A stretch of 64,000 bases of DNA, taken from the NCBI RefSeq assembly GCF_003634015.1, contig NZ_RBII01000001.1, positions 1,426,001 to 1,490,000 of the forward strand. The letters run 5' to 3'. A program made the position numbers and the translations under genes. Of this stretch, positions 27,034 to 36,924 are shown piece by piece. The notes under the pieces were generated by a model. That model was not told the origin of the DNA and searched no databases. It saw only the letters and a list, made by a program, of their open reading frames with translations. Positions within the stretch are counted from its first letter, which is position 1; each line of letters starts with the position of its first letter. This DNA comes from Litorimonas taeanensis (GTDB taxonomy: Bacteria > Pseudomonadota > Alphaproteobacteria > Caulobacterales > Maricaulaceae).

Positions 27034-28133
27034 TAAGCAGCCTCTCTTTCTTTATTTAGGAATGGATAATCTGTGTAGCCTTCGACGCCCCCGCCATAGA
27101 ATGTCTTTTCATTTGGCGTGTTAAGCTTAGCGTTGAGACGGAAGCGTTCTGGCAAATCTGGATTAGATATAAACAGACGACCAAATGTAACGGCGTCCGC
27201 ATGTCCGCTCTCAATTACCTTGCATGCGCTGTCTTTATCATAACCGCCATTGGCAATATAAAATCCAGTGAAATGTTTACGCAGGCGTTTAATAAGCGCT
27301 CTTTCGCCTGACTGATCGTCACCACCAAATTGCTCAACGACATGCATATATGCTAAATGTGCTTCTGAGATTGCCTTATAAGCCGCCGCAAAGGTCGCCT
27401 CAGCATGGCTATCGCTTATATCACCTGCTTGGCCCAATGGAGAAAGCCGAACACCTATTCGTGTCTTTGGCCAAACACTCGACACGACATCAATGACCTC
27501 ATTTAAAAGACGCAGTCGGTTTTCAATAGACCCACCATATTCATCATCACGATTATTCGTACCATCTTGAAGAAATTGATCGAGCAAATATCCATTTGCA
27601 CTATGTATCTCCACCCCATCAAAGCCCGCTTTCCTTGCACATTCAGCGGCTATTTTATAATCGCGCAAAGTTTGATTTATGTCTTCCTTAGTCATAGCAA
27701 TGGGCTTGGAACATTCTTCGAAACCATTAGCCGTAAAGGTTTTCGTATCAGCCTGAATGGCGCTAGGCGCTAAGGGTGCTCGACCATCTGGCAATAATGA
27801 TGAGTGACTAATACGCCCAACATGCCAGAGCTGACAGAAAATCAAGCCCCCGCCAGAATGCACTGCGTCGGTTATGCCTCTCCATTCTTCAATGTGTTTT
27901 TCAGTGTAAATCCCTGGGGTATCTAGATAACCTTTGGCCATTGCGGATATTTGAGTAGCTTCAGTGAAAATCAAACCAGCCGAAGACCGCTGATGGTAAT
28001 AGGTTCTTGCTAACTGCTTGGGGGTGCCGTCAGAGTGCGATCGATTGCGTGTAAGCGGCGCCATTAATATGCGATTTGAAAGAGTCACCTCTCCCATCTC
28101 CACAGGGTTAAAAATCTCGCTTCGGTCTATCAT
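27033..28133 (-). CDS. Alkene reductase, Old Yellow Enzyme family
   Basis: A 366-residue FMN enzyme of the NemA/OYE type that reduces activated C=C bonds or nitro groups with NAD(P)H. The substrate-binding pair is HSAN (His/Asn) in EIHSANGYLLDQFLQDGTNN, followed by the family block DDEYGGSIENRLRLL and GVRLSPLG; FMN-binding residues are in APLTRNRS near the N-terminus. AAGGA before the ATG supports the start. It sits in an operon with an AhpD-like protein and an aldehyde dehydrogenase under a divergent TetR regulator, an arrangement like the electrophile-sensing nemR-nemA system of E. coli. Confidence 0.92.
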   Translation of the reverse strand: MIDRSEIFNPVEMGEVTLSNRILMAPLTRNRSHSDGTPKQLARTYYHQRSSAGLIFTEATQISAMAKGYLDTPGIYTEKHIEEWRGITDAVHSGGGLIFCQLWHVGRISHSSLLPDGRAPLAPSAIQADTKTFTANGFEECSKPIAMTKEDINQTLRDYKIAAECARKAGFDGVEIHSANGYLLDQFLQDGTNNRDDEYGGSIENRLRLLNEVIDVVSSVWPKTRIGVRLSPLGQAGDISDSHAEATFAAAYKAISEAHLAYMHVVEQFGGDDQSGERALIKRLRKHFTGFYIANGGYDKDSACKVIESGHADAVTFGRLFISNPDLPERFRLNAKLNTPNEKTFYGGGVEGYTDYPFLNKEREAA

Positions 28134-28213
28134 GAAATGTCCTTTTGAATTTCTGAATACAGAAACTTAACGGGACAGACTCGGTTACGTTCCGAAGTGA
28201 GGTGAGGAGAGTT

Positions 28214-28798
28214 TTAATCCGCTATTGATATAGGCTCTTGTGTGACGCTCCCCTTATCCATTACCGCGTTCACTGAAGGGGCTGCTGGTAAAAGCTTGGG
28301 GTTTAACGATAAGGTTTCTTTCAAAAAACTCTTTGGCTTCTTGAAATAACGTGACTCTGTATTGGTCTTAATATCGACGAGGTTCAGCATCGCACCGATA
28401 TAGTGCACGCAATTTCTTTTATTTAAATTATAGCTCTTTTTCCGAGATGTTAGCCAATCTTCGGTAAAGCTTTTAATTTCATGATATGTTTCGTCGCTTA
28501 CGACAATTGCGAAATGTGGGTCAGAGTTTTCTTTATACCCTTTTGTCACGCCCTTAATAATACCTTTTACAGAACCCAATAAAACATTCGGGCCGACAAA
28601 CGCCGGTGTAAAGCCCAAATCTTCTTCTATAACTTCACCTGTCTCTAAGTTCCCTTTAATTTCCACAAAAGCATGCGGATAATTTGAACCAAAGTTATGG
28701 CTATAAAAAGTCAAAGTGACTTCGGCCTGAGCCTGAAATGGCAGAAATAAAATGCCAAAAATTGAAATGAGAAAACACGTAAATCGTTTACATATCAT
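28214..28798 (-). CDS. Secreted protein, possible LRAT/NlpC-like papain fold
   Basis: I place the start at the ATG at 28798 (194 residues): it has AGGGCGGA about eight bases upstream and gives a clean signal peptide (ICKRFTCFLISIFGILF, ending QAQA). A longer frame from 28975 would overlap the upstream gene. The mature part has an early His (NYPHAFVEIKG, His42) and a late Cys-His (KRNCVHYIG, Cys130). This His-then-Cys order with an NCxH motif is what permuted papain-like proteins of the LRAT/YaeF type show. That reading is mine and unverified. It lies inside the detoxification operon. The protein is probably periplasmic; function unknown. Confidence 0.65.
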   Translation of the reverse strand: MICKRFTCFLISIFGILFLPFQAQAEVTLTFYSHNFGSNYPHAFVEIKGNLETGEVIEEDLGFTPAFVGPNVLLGSVKGIIKGVTKGYKENSDPHFAIVVSDETYHEIKSFTEDWLTSRKKSYNLNKRNCVHYIGAMLNLVDIKTNTESRYFKKPKSFLKETLSLNPKLLPAAPSVNAVMDKGSVTQEPISIAD

Positions 28799-28934
28799 GC
28801 GATATTCCGCCCTATGATTGCATTTCATATCCAGTCTTTTGGATATAAGAAAAGGCGTGAATAACAACCCTGAAATTAATTTCCTCCAAATTGCGAGCTC
28901 CGGAACAATTAATGCTCCGGAGCTGATTAAGTCA

Positions 28935-29489
28935 TTAAGCAGACCGTTCCCATTTGAATGGGGAGAAAGCTTCATCCAAAGGTGTTTCAGCTAAATGGTT
29001 GGTGTAGTTTGAAATGACTTTCTGTGCGGCGCCCAGAACAACTTCTAAAATTTGACGCTTTGTAAATCCAGCCTCTAAAAATGACTGAACAGCGGCATCA
29101 TCGACATTCCCGCGACCCCGAACGACTTGTAATGTAAATGTACGAAGGGCTTCTAAACGGTCATTTGGAAGCGGTGTTTCATTGCGGAGCGCCTCTGTAA
29201 TCGCGTCGTCGACCTTCATGCTTTTCGCAATCGCTGTATGGGCAGGCACGCAATAATGACATTCATGTTCTACATTGATGGTTTGCCAAATTACTGTCAG
29301 CTCATCTTTATCAAAGCTAGATTGACCAAATTGATCACCTAAATATTTATAAGATTTCAATAAACCTGGTGCCTCTGCCATGACGGCATAAAGCCCAGGA
29401 ATACGGCCCATTTGTTTTTGCGCCCCAGCCAAAATCTCTTGGCTTTCCTCTGGTGCGGTCTCTTCTGTATGTATTGTGAAATCAGTCAT
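28935..29489 (-). CDS. AhpD-like carboxymuconolactone-decarboxylase-family protein
   Basis: A 184-residue all-helical protein with the redox motif EHECHYCVPAHTAIAKS: the CxxC and following His mark the peroxidase-type AhpD branch rather than a true decarboxylase. It would reduce peroxides or quinone-like electrophiles with a thiol relay. GGAGA before the ATG supports the start. It is the first gene of the operon, transcribed divergently from a TetR regulator over two matching operators, so it is probably the most strongly controlled member. Confidence 0.87.
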   Translation of the reverse strand: MTDFTIHTEETAPEESQEILAGAQKQMGRIPGLYAVMAEAPGLLKSYKYLGDQFGQSSFDKDELTVIWQTINVEHECHYCVPAHTAIAKSMKVDDAITEALRNETPLPNDRLEALRTFTLQVVRGRGNVDDAAVQSFLEAGFTKRQILEVVLGAAQKVISNYTNHLAETPLDEAFSPFKWERSA

Positions 29490-29547
29490 GGATTTCTCCT
29501 ATTTGTTAAACTCTGTCCGTTCTCGGATGCGCTTTAGGTAGGTAGGC

Positions 29548-29588
29548 TTGAGTAAACACTCAACAGCAAATTTGAGCGTTCACTCAAA
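29548..29588. promoter_or_regulatory. Twin TetR-type operators
   Basis: Two matching imperfect palindromes lie between the divergent AhpD-like and TetR genes: TTGAGTAAACACTCAA (29548-29563) and TTTGAGCGTTCACTCAAA (29571-29588). Both fit TTGAG(T/C)-N4-ACTCAA, with centres 24 bases apart. They are the obvious binding sites for the TetR protein encoded at 29650 and would control both directions. Confidence 0.78.
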
Positions 29589-29649
29589 TGTGATAATGCA
29601 CCCCGTTATCATGGGTGACAGACAATAAATCTGTCCTTATTCATAACAT

Positions 29650-30276
29650 ATGACAAAGCGCGCTAAAACTTATGCTCGGCCCTATGACCGTAATACCGCC
29701 CTTGAGGCAGCCATGCGCGTTTTCTGGCTGAAAGGTTATCATGCAACGTCTCTGAAAGACCTAGAATCCGCATTAAACATGAAGCCTGGTAGTATTTACG
29801 CTGCCTTTACAAACAAAGAACAGCTCTACCGTTCGGCCTTAGAGCTCTATTTTATCATGGGTAGGCAAGGTTTTACTTCAGGCCTGTCGCAATCAACCTC
29901 GCCAATTCTTTGGCTCTCTGACTATTTAAGGGCTATTGGAAAGCCATCAAAAGATGATGCCCCCTGCTTTTCTTGTATGCTTACAAAGACATTAATGGGG
30001 GCCACTGAACAAGAAACCAATATAGCGCAAGATGCCAGACGCTATATGGATGAAATGAGGGCCGAATTCACACGCGCTTTTGAGCTTGCTAAGGCGCAAC
30101 AAGAAATCCCACAATCGGCAGATACCGACAGATTAGCTTTAAGGTTTCAATCCTGCATCACAGTTTTGAAACTTGAAATGCAGCGCGGCACAGACCCAAA
30201 CATAGTCTTATCCTTGGCGGACGACTTGATAAGCGATTTAACTCGGTTTGAGCCCGAGCACAGCTTATCGGTTTAG
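29650..30276 (+). CDS. TetR/AcrR-family repressor
   Basis: A 208-residue regulator. The N-terminal helix-turn-helix (about 14-60) reads [19 protein letters not shown] and [17 protein letters not shown], typical of TetR. The ligand domain carries Cys residues in [13 protein letters not shown] (about 105-117), which could sense electrophiles, as in NemR; this is inference. It faces the detoxification operon across twin palindromes and most likely represses it and itself. Its stop overlaps the 3-prime end of the acetyl-CoA synthetase gene on the other strand by 12 bases. Confidence 0.9.
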   Translation: MTKRAKTYARPYDRNTALEAAMRVFWLKGYHATSLKDLESALNMKPGSIYAAFTNKEQLYRSALELYFIMGRQGFTSGLSQSTSPILWLSDYLRAIGKPSKDDAPCFSCMLTKTLMGATEQETNIAQDARRYMDEMRAEFTRAFELAKAQQEIPQSADTDRLALRFQSCITVLKLEMQRGTDPNIVLSLADDLISDLTRFEPEHSLSV

Positions 30277-32220
30277 GCGGTTCTCAATTAAATCGCCAAC
30301 TACAGTCGGATCAGCAAGCGTTGATGTATCGCCAAGATTGTCAAAGTTATTTTCGGCGATTTTCCTTAGAATGCGTCGCATAATTTTACCGGAACGTGTC
30401 TTGGGTAGTCCTGAGGCAAATTGAATATTGTCTGGCGTCGCTATCGGCCCAATCTCTTTACGCACATGCTGAATGAGAGTCTTTCGTAGGGCTTCATCAG
30501 GCTCAAGCCCGGCGACGCATGTAACATAAGCGTAAATACCCTGCCCTTTAATATCATGCGGAAAACCAACGACTGCTGACTCCGCAACAGCAGCATGTGA
30601 CCCCAAAGCGCTTTCGACCTCTGCCGTTCCCATGCGGTGACCGGAGACATTTATCACATCGTCTACGCGCCCCGTAATCCAATAAAAACCATCTTCATCT
30701 CTGCGGCACCCATCTCCAGTAAAGTAATATCCCGGATAGGCAGAGAAATATGTATCCGCAAATCGCTTATGATCGCCATAGACGGTTCGCATTTGTCCCG
30801 GCCAGCTTTGCTTTATAATAAGATTACCCTCTGTGGCACCAGAGAGCTCATTTCCCTCAGCATCAACCAAAGCGGGCTCAACGCCAAAGAAGGGTAAAGT
30901 AGCTGAACCTGGCTTCATGGGTGTCGTCCCTGGAAGTGGAACTATCATTGCGCCGCCTGTTTCAGTTTGCCACCATGTGTCGACTATCGGACAACGTCCC
31001 CCGCCTACAACATTGAAATACCACTCCCACGCTTCGGGATTAATGGGTTCGCCGACTGTACCGAGAACACGTAAAGTCGACCTATCCGTTGCATTTACAG
31101 GGCCGTCTCCTTCGCGCATGAGGGCGCGTATGGCCGTTGGCGCCGTATAGAATAATGACACCTTGTGTTTATCGCATACCCGCCAAAAGCGCGAAGCATC
31201 AGGATAAGTAGGTATGCCTTCAAACATCACGGTCGTGGCGCCATTCGCCAGCGGGCCATAAACAATATATGTATGTCCTGTTACCCAGCCAACATCAGCC
31301 GAACACCAATAAACATCCTCTTCTTTCAGATCGAAGACGTATTCATGGGTCATAGACGCCCAGACGAGATACCCACCTGTGGTATGTAATACGCCTTTAG
31401 GCTTCCCAGTAGAGCCGCTCGTGTAGAGAATAAAGAGAGGGTCTTCAGCGTTCATGGGTTCAGCCGGACAATCATCCGAAACTGACGTTACGGCTTCATG
31501 ATACCAAACATCACGGCCTGTATCCCAAGCTACGTCTCCGCCTGTACGCTTAATACAGAGTACTTTGGCGACAGGTTTTCCTGCATTAGCCGCGATATCA
31601 CAAGCCGCATCGCAATTGGCCTTTAATGGGATTGTTTTTGCCCCGCGCAAACCTTCATCAGCAGTGATAACGACTGTGCTATCGCAATCTACTATGCGCC
31701 CTGCCAACGCTTCGGGCGAGAAACCGCCAAAGACAATACTATGGACTGCACCGATACGCGCACAAGCAAGCATAGCGAAAGCGGCCTCTGCAATCATAGG
31801 CATGTACAGTGTGACTCGATCGCCCTTTTTTACGCCTATAGCTTTCAATACATTTGCAAAGCGACAGACTTCACGATGAAGTTCGCGGTAGCTATAGCTA
31901 TGACTGTCAGACGGCTCATCACCCTCCCAAATAATAGCCGTTTTATCGCCGCGCGCATCAAGATGCCTATCAATACAATTTACGGAAACATTCAAAACAC
32001 CGTCTTCATACCACTTCACAGACAGATCGTTTTTATCCCACGAAACATTTTTGACTTTTGTATAAGGCGTTATCCAATCCAATCGACAGCCCATCTCTCC
32101 CCAAAAGGCTTCTGGATCCGCAAGAGACGCGGCGTACATTGACGCATATTGCTCTGCACGAATATTAGAGGCCTCTAAAAATTCGGACGGTACGGAATAG
32201 GTTTTGGCGCTTTCATTCAT
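30265..32220 (-). CDS. acs: Acetyl-CoA synthetase
   Basis: A 651-residue AMP-forming acetate-CoA ligase. The phosphate loop [19 protein letters not shown], the acetate-site WWQTETGG, and the C-terminal [11 protein letters not shown] with the acetylatable lysine are all present. It turns acetate, ATP and CoA into acetyl-CoA in the cytoplasm. Length is standard. GGAAG precedes the ATG. With malate synthase and isocitrate lyase in this window it gives a complete route for growth on acetate. It is a single-gene unit, converging with the TetR gene. Confidence 0.96.
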   Translation of the reverse strand: MNESAKTYSVPSEFLEASNIRAEQYASMYAASLADPEAFWGEMGCRLDWITPYTKVKNVSWDKNDLSVKWYEDGVLNVSVNCIDRHLDARGDKTAIIWEGDEPSDSHSYSYRELHREVCRFANVLKAIGVKKGDRVTLYMPMIAEAAFAMLACARIGAVHSIVFGGFSPEALAGRIVDCDSTVVITADEGLRGAKTIPLKANCDAACDIAANAGKPVAKVLCIKRTGGDVAWDTGRDVWYHEAVTSVSDDCPAEPMNAEDPLFILYTSGSTGKPKGVLHTTGGYLVWASMTHEYVFDLKEEDVYWCSADVGWVTGHTYIVYGPLANGATTVMFEGIPTYPDASRFWRVCDKHKVSLFYTAPTAIRALMREGDGPVNATDRSTLRVLGTVGEPINPEAWEWYFNVVGGGRCPIVDTWWQTETGGAMIVPLPGTTPMKPGSATLPFFGVEPALVDAEGNELSGATEGNLIIKQSWPGQMRTVYGDHKRFADTYFSAYPGYYFTGDGCRRDEDGFYWITGRVDDVINVSGHRMGTAEVESALGSHAAVAESAVVGFPHDIKGQGIYAYVTCVAGLEPDEALRKTLIQHVRKEIGPIATPDNIQFASGLPKTRSGKIMRRILRKIAENNFDNLGDTSTLADPTVVGDLIENRLNR

Positions 32221-32432
32221 CTTGGCTTCCCCGTTACTATTTGTGTAACTCTTACGAATTTATCGCTATCAACTCTGAGGTTATCTGTCACCTATTGGCG
32301 GAAAAACAATCAACATTATATGGCCAAAATAATTGGGCCTTAAAAATGCACATTCATTTTTGTAGTGCCTACGTGAACAGGAATTCGTGCAAACCACATG
32401 ACAAGCATCGATAGGCTTGGCATAATACCCTT

Positions 32433-33569
32433 ATGAAAGCGCATTCCTTCCAAACGGTCTCTGATATTCGCATAGAAAATGGGGGAGCCGCTAAGCTTGA
32501 TTTTTATGTTGATGGATTATGCCCCAACAAACGCATTGCAGTCATAACAGATAAAGGCATTGTATCTCTTGGACTAATGGAGCCGGGCTTAGCCTCTTTA
32601 AGGGATGCGGGTTATCAGGTTATGGTCTTTGACGATGTGGTTGCCGACCCACCGGAATCTATTGTTCTAAAAGGCATTGAAGCCGTCACCGATTTTCAAG
32701 CCGACCTTATCATTGGGTTTGGCGGTGGAAGTCCGATGGACACGGCCAAAGTCATTGCTTACCTCGTTGCAAATCCGCAGCCTATTCATAAAATTTACGG
32801 CGTAGGTATGGCCATTGGCAAAAGCCTCCCGCTCCTCCTCATTCCGACAACAGCAGGCACTGGATCTGAAGTCACCAATGTGGCCATCATTACGACAGGT
32901 GAAACGGAAAAAAGCGGCGTGGTGGCAGATGCACTTTATGCAGATCGCGTTCTGCTAGACAGCGCGCTCACCGTAGGCTTACCAAAATCAATTACCGCGG
33001 CAACAGGTATAGATGCGATGGTTCACGCTATCGAAGCCTATACATCTATAAAACAAAAGAACCCAATATCAGACGCCCTTGCCTTGACGGCTCTAAGTAA
33101 ACTGCGAAACGCTATTGTTCAAAGCTGTAACGAGCCTGAGAATTTAGATTGCCGCGAAACTATGCTCATCGGTGCGATGTTGGCGGGGCAAGCCTTTTCA
33201 AATGCTCCAGTAGGCGCAGTTCATGCCCTAGCCTATCCTCTAGGTGGATTTTTTCACGTCCCGCACGGATTGTCCAATGCGCTCGTTCTGACCGAAGTTC
33301 TAAAATATAATCAGCCAAAAGCCGACAAATGGTATGGCGAAATCGCGCAAAGCTTGGGTCTTGGCGATAGCAGTTCTGCCCTCATCGACGATATGATCCG
33401 AATTAAACATGAAACAGCAGTCCCGCTTACTTTGAGCGATGTGAATATACCTGCCGACGCAATACCCATGATGGCAAAAGACGCCATGGCAAAGGATCGT
33501 GTTTTACAAAATAATCCGCGCGAAATGACCTATGATGCCACCGTTAAAATTTATGAGAGCATTTTGTGA
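32433..33569 (+). CDS. Iron-containing alcohol dehydrogenase
   Basis: A 378-residue dehydrogenase of the group III family. The NAD motif GFGGGSPMDTAKVIAY (about 94-109), IPTTAGTGSEVTN, and metal ligands in GIDAMVHAIEAYTS, VGAVHALAYPLGG and HVPHGLSNA are all visible. It interconverts an alcohol and an aldehyde or ketone. Its GTG-start downstream neighbour, a thioesterase, overlaps its stop by four bases. Substrate unknown; the neighbourhood of acyl-CoA genes suggests short-chain alcohols. A seven-base inverted repeat (AAAAATG/CATTTTT) lies 72 bases upstream of the start. Confidence 0.9.
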   Translation: MKAHSFQTVSDIRIENGGAAKLDFYVDGLCPNKRIAVITDKGIVSLGLMEPGLASLRDAGYQVMVFDDVVADPPESIVLKGIEAVTDFQADLIIGFGGGSPMDTAKVIAYLVANPQPIHKIYGVGMAIGKSLPLLLIPTTAGTGSEVTNVAIITTGETEKSGVVADALYADRVLLDSALTVGLPKSITAATGIDAMVHAIEAYTSIKQKNPISDALALTALSKLRNAIVQSCNEPENLDCRETMLIGAMLAGQAFSNAPVGAVHALAYPLGGFFHVPHGLSNALVLTEVLKYNQPKADKWYGEIAQSLGLGDSSSALIDDMIRIKHETAVPLTLSDVNIPADAIPMMAKDAMAKDRVLQNNPREMTYDATVKIYESIL

Positions 33570-34000
33570 GCCGCCCAACCCCTAACTACCGCGAATCCTA
33601 TCCGCATTATTTAAAAATTCCAACGCGGTGGAATGACAATGATGTCTATGGCCACGTTAACAACTCGGTGTATTATTTTTTCTTTGATACGGTAGTGAAT
33701 GAATATTTAATTCAAAATAAGCTGCTGGATATTGAGACAAGCGTAACCATTGGTTTAGTTGTACGCACAAATTGTGATTACTTTGCACCGACAGGGTTTC
33801 CGGACATCATTCATGCCGGCCTTCGCGTTGTACATCTTGGAAATTCCAGCGTGATTTACGAAATTGGGTTATTCAAAAACGAAGACAAAACAAGCGCTGC
33901 CCAAGGCCAGTTCACGCATGTTTATGTCGATAGAAACACTCGGCGCCCCGTGCCGATATCAACTGAAATGAGAGCGGGGTTAGAGGCGTTAAAGGTTTAG
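33566..34000 (+). CDS. Acyl-CoA thioesterase, 4HBT hot-dog fold
   Basis: A 144-residue thioesterase. The catalytic-type block RWNDNDVYGHVNNSVYYFFFD (about 22-42) matches the 4-hydroxybenzoyl-CoA thioesterase family, with the key Asp in NDNDVYGH. It hydrolyses acyl-CoA to free acid and CoA. The start is a GTG overlapping the alcohol dehydrogenase stop (GTGA), so the pair is co-translated. A bidirectional terminator follows. Confidence 0.9.
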   Translation: MSRPTPNYRESYPHYLKIPTRWNDNDVYGHVNNSVYYFFFDTVVNEYLIQNKLLDIETSVTIGLVVRTNCDYFAPTGFPDIIHAGLRVVHLGNSSVIYEIGLFKNEDKTSAAQGQFTHVYVDRNTRRPVPISTEMRAGLEALKV

Positions 34001-34027
34001 TTCGCCTTTCAAACATTCACTCAAAGA

Positions 34028-34055
34028 AAAAGGCGGCTCAAAAGAACCGCCTTTT
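34028..34055. terminator. Bidirectional terminator between convergent genes
   Basis: AAAAGGCGG and CCGCCTTTT pair around a ten-base loop, with A and T runs on either side, so it works on both strands. It separates the thioesterase gene (plus) from the MaoC-family gene (minus). Confidence 0.8.
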
Positions 34056-34076
34056 CACATTAATCTTGAGGATGAC

Positions 34077-34535
34077 TTATCCTGTAAATTGCATACCCAT
34101 CCATTTGGCAATGAGAGCCGGTTTTTCTTCGCCATCAATTTCGACAGTAACATCATAGGTTATTAGAATTTGACCCGGACGTTTTTCTTCAACAGCTGCG
34201 ACAACAAAACGGCCCCGTACCTTTGAACCTGTAGGGACTGGCGCTAAAAAACGTACTTTATCAAAGCCATAATTCACGCCCATTTTAACGCCATCAAGCA
34301 CAATAGAAGCCTCTTCACCCATTTTGGCGAGCAAAGAAAGCGTGAGAAAACCATGCGCAATCGTACCACCAAATGGAGTCATTTTAGCCATATCAGGATT
34401 GATATGAATAAACTGATGGTCCTCGGTCACGTCAGCGAACTGATTAATTCGGTCTTGTTCAACCGTGATCCATTCAGAAACGCCCGATTCCTTGCCTATC
34501 ATGTCTTTGGCCGCGTCGAGTGAAATAGATGTCAT
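34077..34535 (-). CDS. MaoC-family (R)-specific enoyl-CoA hydratase
   Basis: A 152-residue hot-dog hydratase. The hydratase-2 motif is clear: FADVTEDHQFIHINPDMA (about 30-47, with catalytic-type Asp and His) followed by PFGGTIAHGFLTLSLL. It adds water to trans-2-enoyl-CoA to give (R)-3-hydroxyacyl-CoA. It lies 43 bases after an MFE-2-like dehydrogenase and behind a thiolase in one operon, so it supplies the hydratase step of an (R)-type beta-oxidation route or PHA monomer supply. AAGGGGA supports the start. Confidence 0.9.
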   Translation of the reverse strand: MTSISLDAAKDMIGKESGVSEWITVEQDRINQFADVTEDHQFIHINPDMAKMTPFGGTIAHGFLTLSLLAKMGEEASIVLDGVKMGVNYGFDKVRFLAPVPTGSKVRGRFVVAAVEEKRPGQILITYDVTVEIDGEEKPALIAKWMGMQFTG

Positions 34536-34578
34536 AGTTTTCCCCTTTTAGGTTTTTATTTTAGTGAATTAATTGTGA

Positions 34579-35490
34579 TTAGCCTTTTAATGCAACAGCC
34601 CGCTTCAACAGCTTCTCACCCTGTTGTCCGCCTTGTGTCATTTCAAGCATATTATCTTCAGCGGCAATGGCGTCCCAATTAGCTGCAATATTTTCAGCTG
34701 TTTGTTCACCTGGCGCAAAGTTCATACCGTCTGTTTCAAATACTTTCGTTACAGCATATCCGCCAGCACCAGCCACCAAAATGGTACGGTTTGGTGCATC
34801 ATCACAGCAAAGATAAACAAGACCTTGGCTGACGCTTTCAACATCTAGCATCGCTAACACTTCGGGCGGCATAAGGTTTTCTGTCATCCGCGTCGCCGCA
34901 ACTGGTGCAAGCGCATTCACGCGAATATTGTATTTCGCACCTTCAAGACAAAGTGTACGCATAAAGCCTGAAAGCCCTGCTTTCGCCGCACCATAATTAG
35001 CTTGGCCGAAATTTCCGTACATACCAGAAGATGAACTCGTCATCGCGATACGGCCATAACCATTATCGCGCATATGTTGCCAAACTGCTTTAGTACATAT
35101 GGCTGACCCCATAATGTGTACGTCAAGCACAAGACGGAAATCATCCATTGTCATTTTAGCAAATGATTTGTCGCGAAGGATACCAGCGTTATTTACAAGG
35201 ATGTCAATCTTGCCATAGGCATCGAGCGCTTGCTGAACCATTTCAGCCACCTCGTCCTCTTTCGTGACATTCGCACCATTGGCGATAGCTTCGCCGCCTG
35301 CGGCTTTAATTTCATCAACGACTTTTTGTGCGGCTGTGGCTGAACTGCCTGAACCATCAACCGAACCACCAAGGTCATTCACGACAACTTTTACGCCGCG
35401 TGCGGCCAGTGCTAAAGCATGACTTCGGCCCAAACCACCGCCTGCGCCGGTTACAATGGCGACGCGATCTTTAAATTCAACTGTACTCAT
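34579..35490 (-). CDS. SDR 3-hydroxyacyl-CoA dehydrogenase, MFE-2 type
   Basis: A 303-residue short-chain dehydrogenase. The NAD motif TGAGGGLGRSHALALAARG, NNAGILRD, and the catalytic Ser (TSSSSGMYGN) with YGAAK are present. An extended form (VNDLGGSVDGSGSS insert and a C-terminal tail) is typical of the dehydrogenase part of peroxisomal multifunctional enzyme 2, which acts on (R)-3-hydroxyacyl-CoA. It fits between the MaoC hydratase and the thiolase. AGGA precedes the ATG. Confidence 0.88.
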   Translation of the reverse strand: MSTVEFKDRVAIVTGAGGGLGRSHALALAARGVKVVVNDLGGSVDGSGSSATAAQKVVDEIKAAGGEAIANGANVTKEDEVAEMVQQALDAYGKIDILVNNAGILRDKSFAKMTMDDFRLVLDVHIMGSAICTKAVWQHMRDNGYGRIAMTSSSSGMYGNFGQANYGAAKAGLSGFMRTLCLEGAKYNIRVNALAPVAATRMTENLMPPEVLAMLDVESVSQGLVYLCCDDAPNRTILVAGAGGYAVTKVFETDGMNFAPGEQTAENIAANWDAIAAEDNMLEMTQGGQQGEKLLKRAVALKG

Positions 35491-35519
35491 TTTAATTTTC
35501 CTAAACTAAATTTCGCTGA

Positions 35520-36695
35520 CTAAAGGACTTCGAAAAGACCAGCCGCACCCATGCCGCCGCCAATACACATTGTGCTGACAACATATTTCGCACCGCGGCG
35601 CTTACCTTCGATCAAGGAGTGCGCGACCATACGAGCACCTGACATACCATAAGGATGTCCAACGGAAATTGCGCCGCCATTCACGTTCATTTTTTCCATC
35701 GGAATACCGAGCTCGCGCTGACAATAAAGAACCTGAACAGCAAACGCTTCGTTCAGTTCCCACAAGTCAATGTCTTCCATCTTCAGACCTGTTTGTTTTA
35801 ATAATTTAGGAACAGCGTAAATGGGGCCAATACCCATTTCGTCAGGCTCAAGCCCTGCCACGGCCATCCCACGATAAGCACCAAGAGGCTGCAGGCCCCG
35901 CTTTTCTGCTTCTTTCGCTTCCATAAGGATAGAAACAGAAGCGCCATCAGATAGTTGTGACGCATTACCAGCCGTGATAACTTTACCAGGACCGCGCACA
36001 GGCTTTAGACCTTGCAAGCCTTCAAGGGTCGTAGAAGGACGGTTGCCTTCATCTTTTTCCAATGTCACTTCATGCTCAGAAATCTCTTTGGTTTCTTTGT
36101 TCATGACTTTCATCGTAGACGTAAGCGGCACGATTTCGTCGTTAAACGCTCCAGCCTCCTGCGCGGCATGTGTACGCTGCTGTGATAAAAGTGCATATTC
36201 GTCCATATCATCGCGGCTGATACCGTAACGCTCTGCGACGATTTCAGCCGTATCAATCATTTGGATATAAGCATTTGGGTGTTTTTTAATAACGTTCATG
36301 TCGGGTGCAACGCGCATTTCAGGAGTTTGAACCATGGAAATGCTTTCCACGCCGCCGCCAAGCGTGATGGTTTGATTATCTGCGATGATTTGCTTTGCCG
36401 CCACACCGATCGCCATCATGCCAGATGAACATTGACGATCAAGACTCATAGCAGGAACGCTAACGGGGAGGTTTGACGCCAACACCGCATTACGGCCAAT
36501 CGTAACCTGAACCCCTTGTTGAATGGCGCAGCCCATAATCACATCATCAATTTCTGCACCGTCGATTCCTGCACGAGAAACAGCGTGATCTATACAATGC
36601 CCCGCCAATGTGGGCGATGGTGTGTCATTAAAGGCGCCGCGATAGGCGCGTCCAATAGGTGTTCGGGCAGTAGAGATAATGACAGCTTCGCGCAT
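35520..36695 (-). CDS. Acetyl-CoA acyltransferase (thiolase), first copy
   Basis: A 391-residue thiolase. The nucleophile Cys is in [13 protein letters not shown] (about residue 90), with the C-terminal catalytic His/Cys blocks [18 protein letters not shown] and [13 protein letters not shown] place the start at the ATG at 36695 (MREAVIIS...), with GGAAAG five bases upstream; an ATG at 36710 would add five residues. It cleaves 3-ketoacyl-CoA to acetyl-CoA and a shortened acyl-CoA. It is the first gene of a minus-strand operon with the SDR and MaoC genes, divergent from a second thiolase. Confidence 0.92.
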   Translation of the reverse strand: MREAVIISTARTPIGRAYRGAFNDTPSPTLAGHCIDHAVSRAGIDGAEIDDVIMGCAIQQGVQVTIGRNAVLASNLPVSVPAMSLDRQCSSGMMAIGVAAKQIIADNQTITLGGGVESISMVQTPEMRVAPDMNVIKKHPNAYIQMIDTAEIVAERYGISRDDMDEYALLSQQRTHAAQEAGAFNDEIVPLTSTMKVMNKETKEISEHEVTLEKDEGNRPSTTLEGLQGLKPVRGPGKVITAGNASQLSDGASVSILMEAKEAEKRGLQPLGAYRGMAVAGLEPDEMGIGPIYAVPKLLKQTGLKMEDIDLWELNEAFAVQVLYCQRELGIPMEKMNVNGGAISVGHPYGMSGARMVAHSLIEGKRRGAKYVVSTMCIGGGMGAAGLFEVL

Positions 36696-36924
36696 ATTCT
36701 TTCCAATCATTCTTATATTTATCGTGTTTCAACGGGGTACATATTAGTTACACCCACTAAAAACCTTATACGACCCCTATAGCATATGTCGATGCACCCA
36801 AAAATGAAGAGGGCGCAAGCATTTGTGAAGGTGTAAAAAACAGGGTTGGCCCCTTTATTTCCAAACAAAAATAAGGTCTAAGGACGCAAATTCAAACAAG
36901 AATGAATAGCGAAAGGTACCCCCA

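Noticed and set aside
31741-32142. A 133-codon plus-strand frame
   Set aside because: Antisense to the conserved N-terminal part of acetyl-CoA synthetase; Cys/Thr/Ile-rich shadow sequence.
32342-32361. Inverted repeat AAAAATG/CATTTTT upstream of the iron alcohol dehydrogenase
   Set aside because: Short and AT-rich; too likely by chance to call an operator, though it is noted with the gene.
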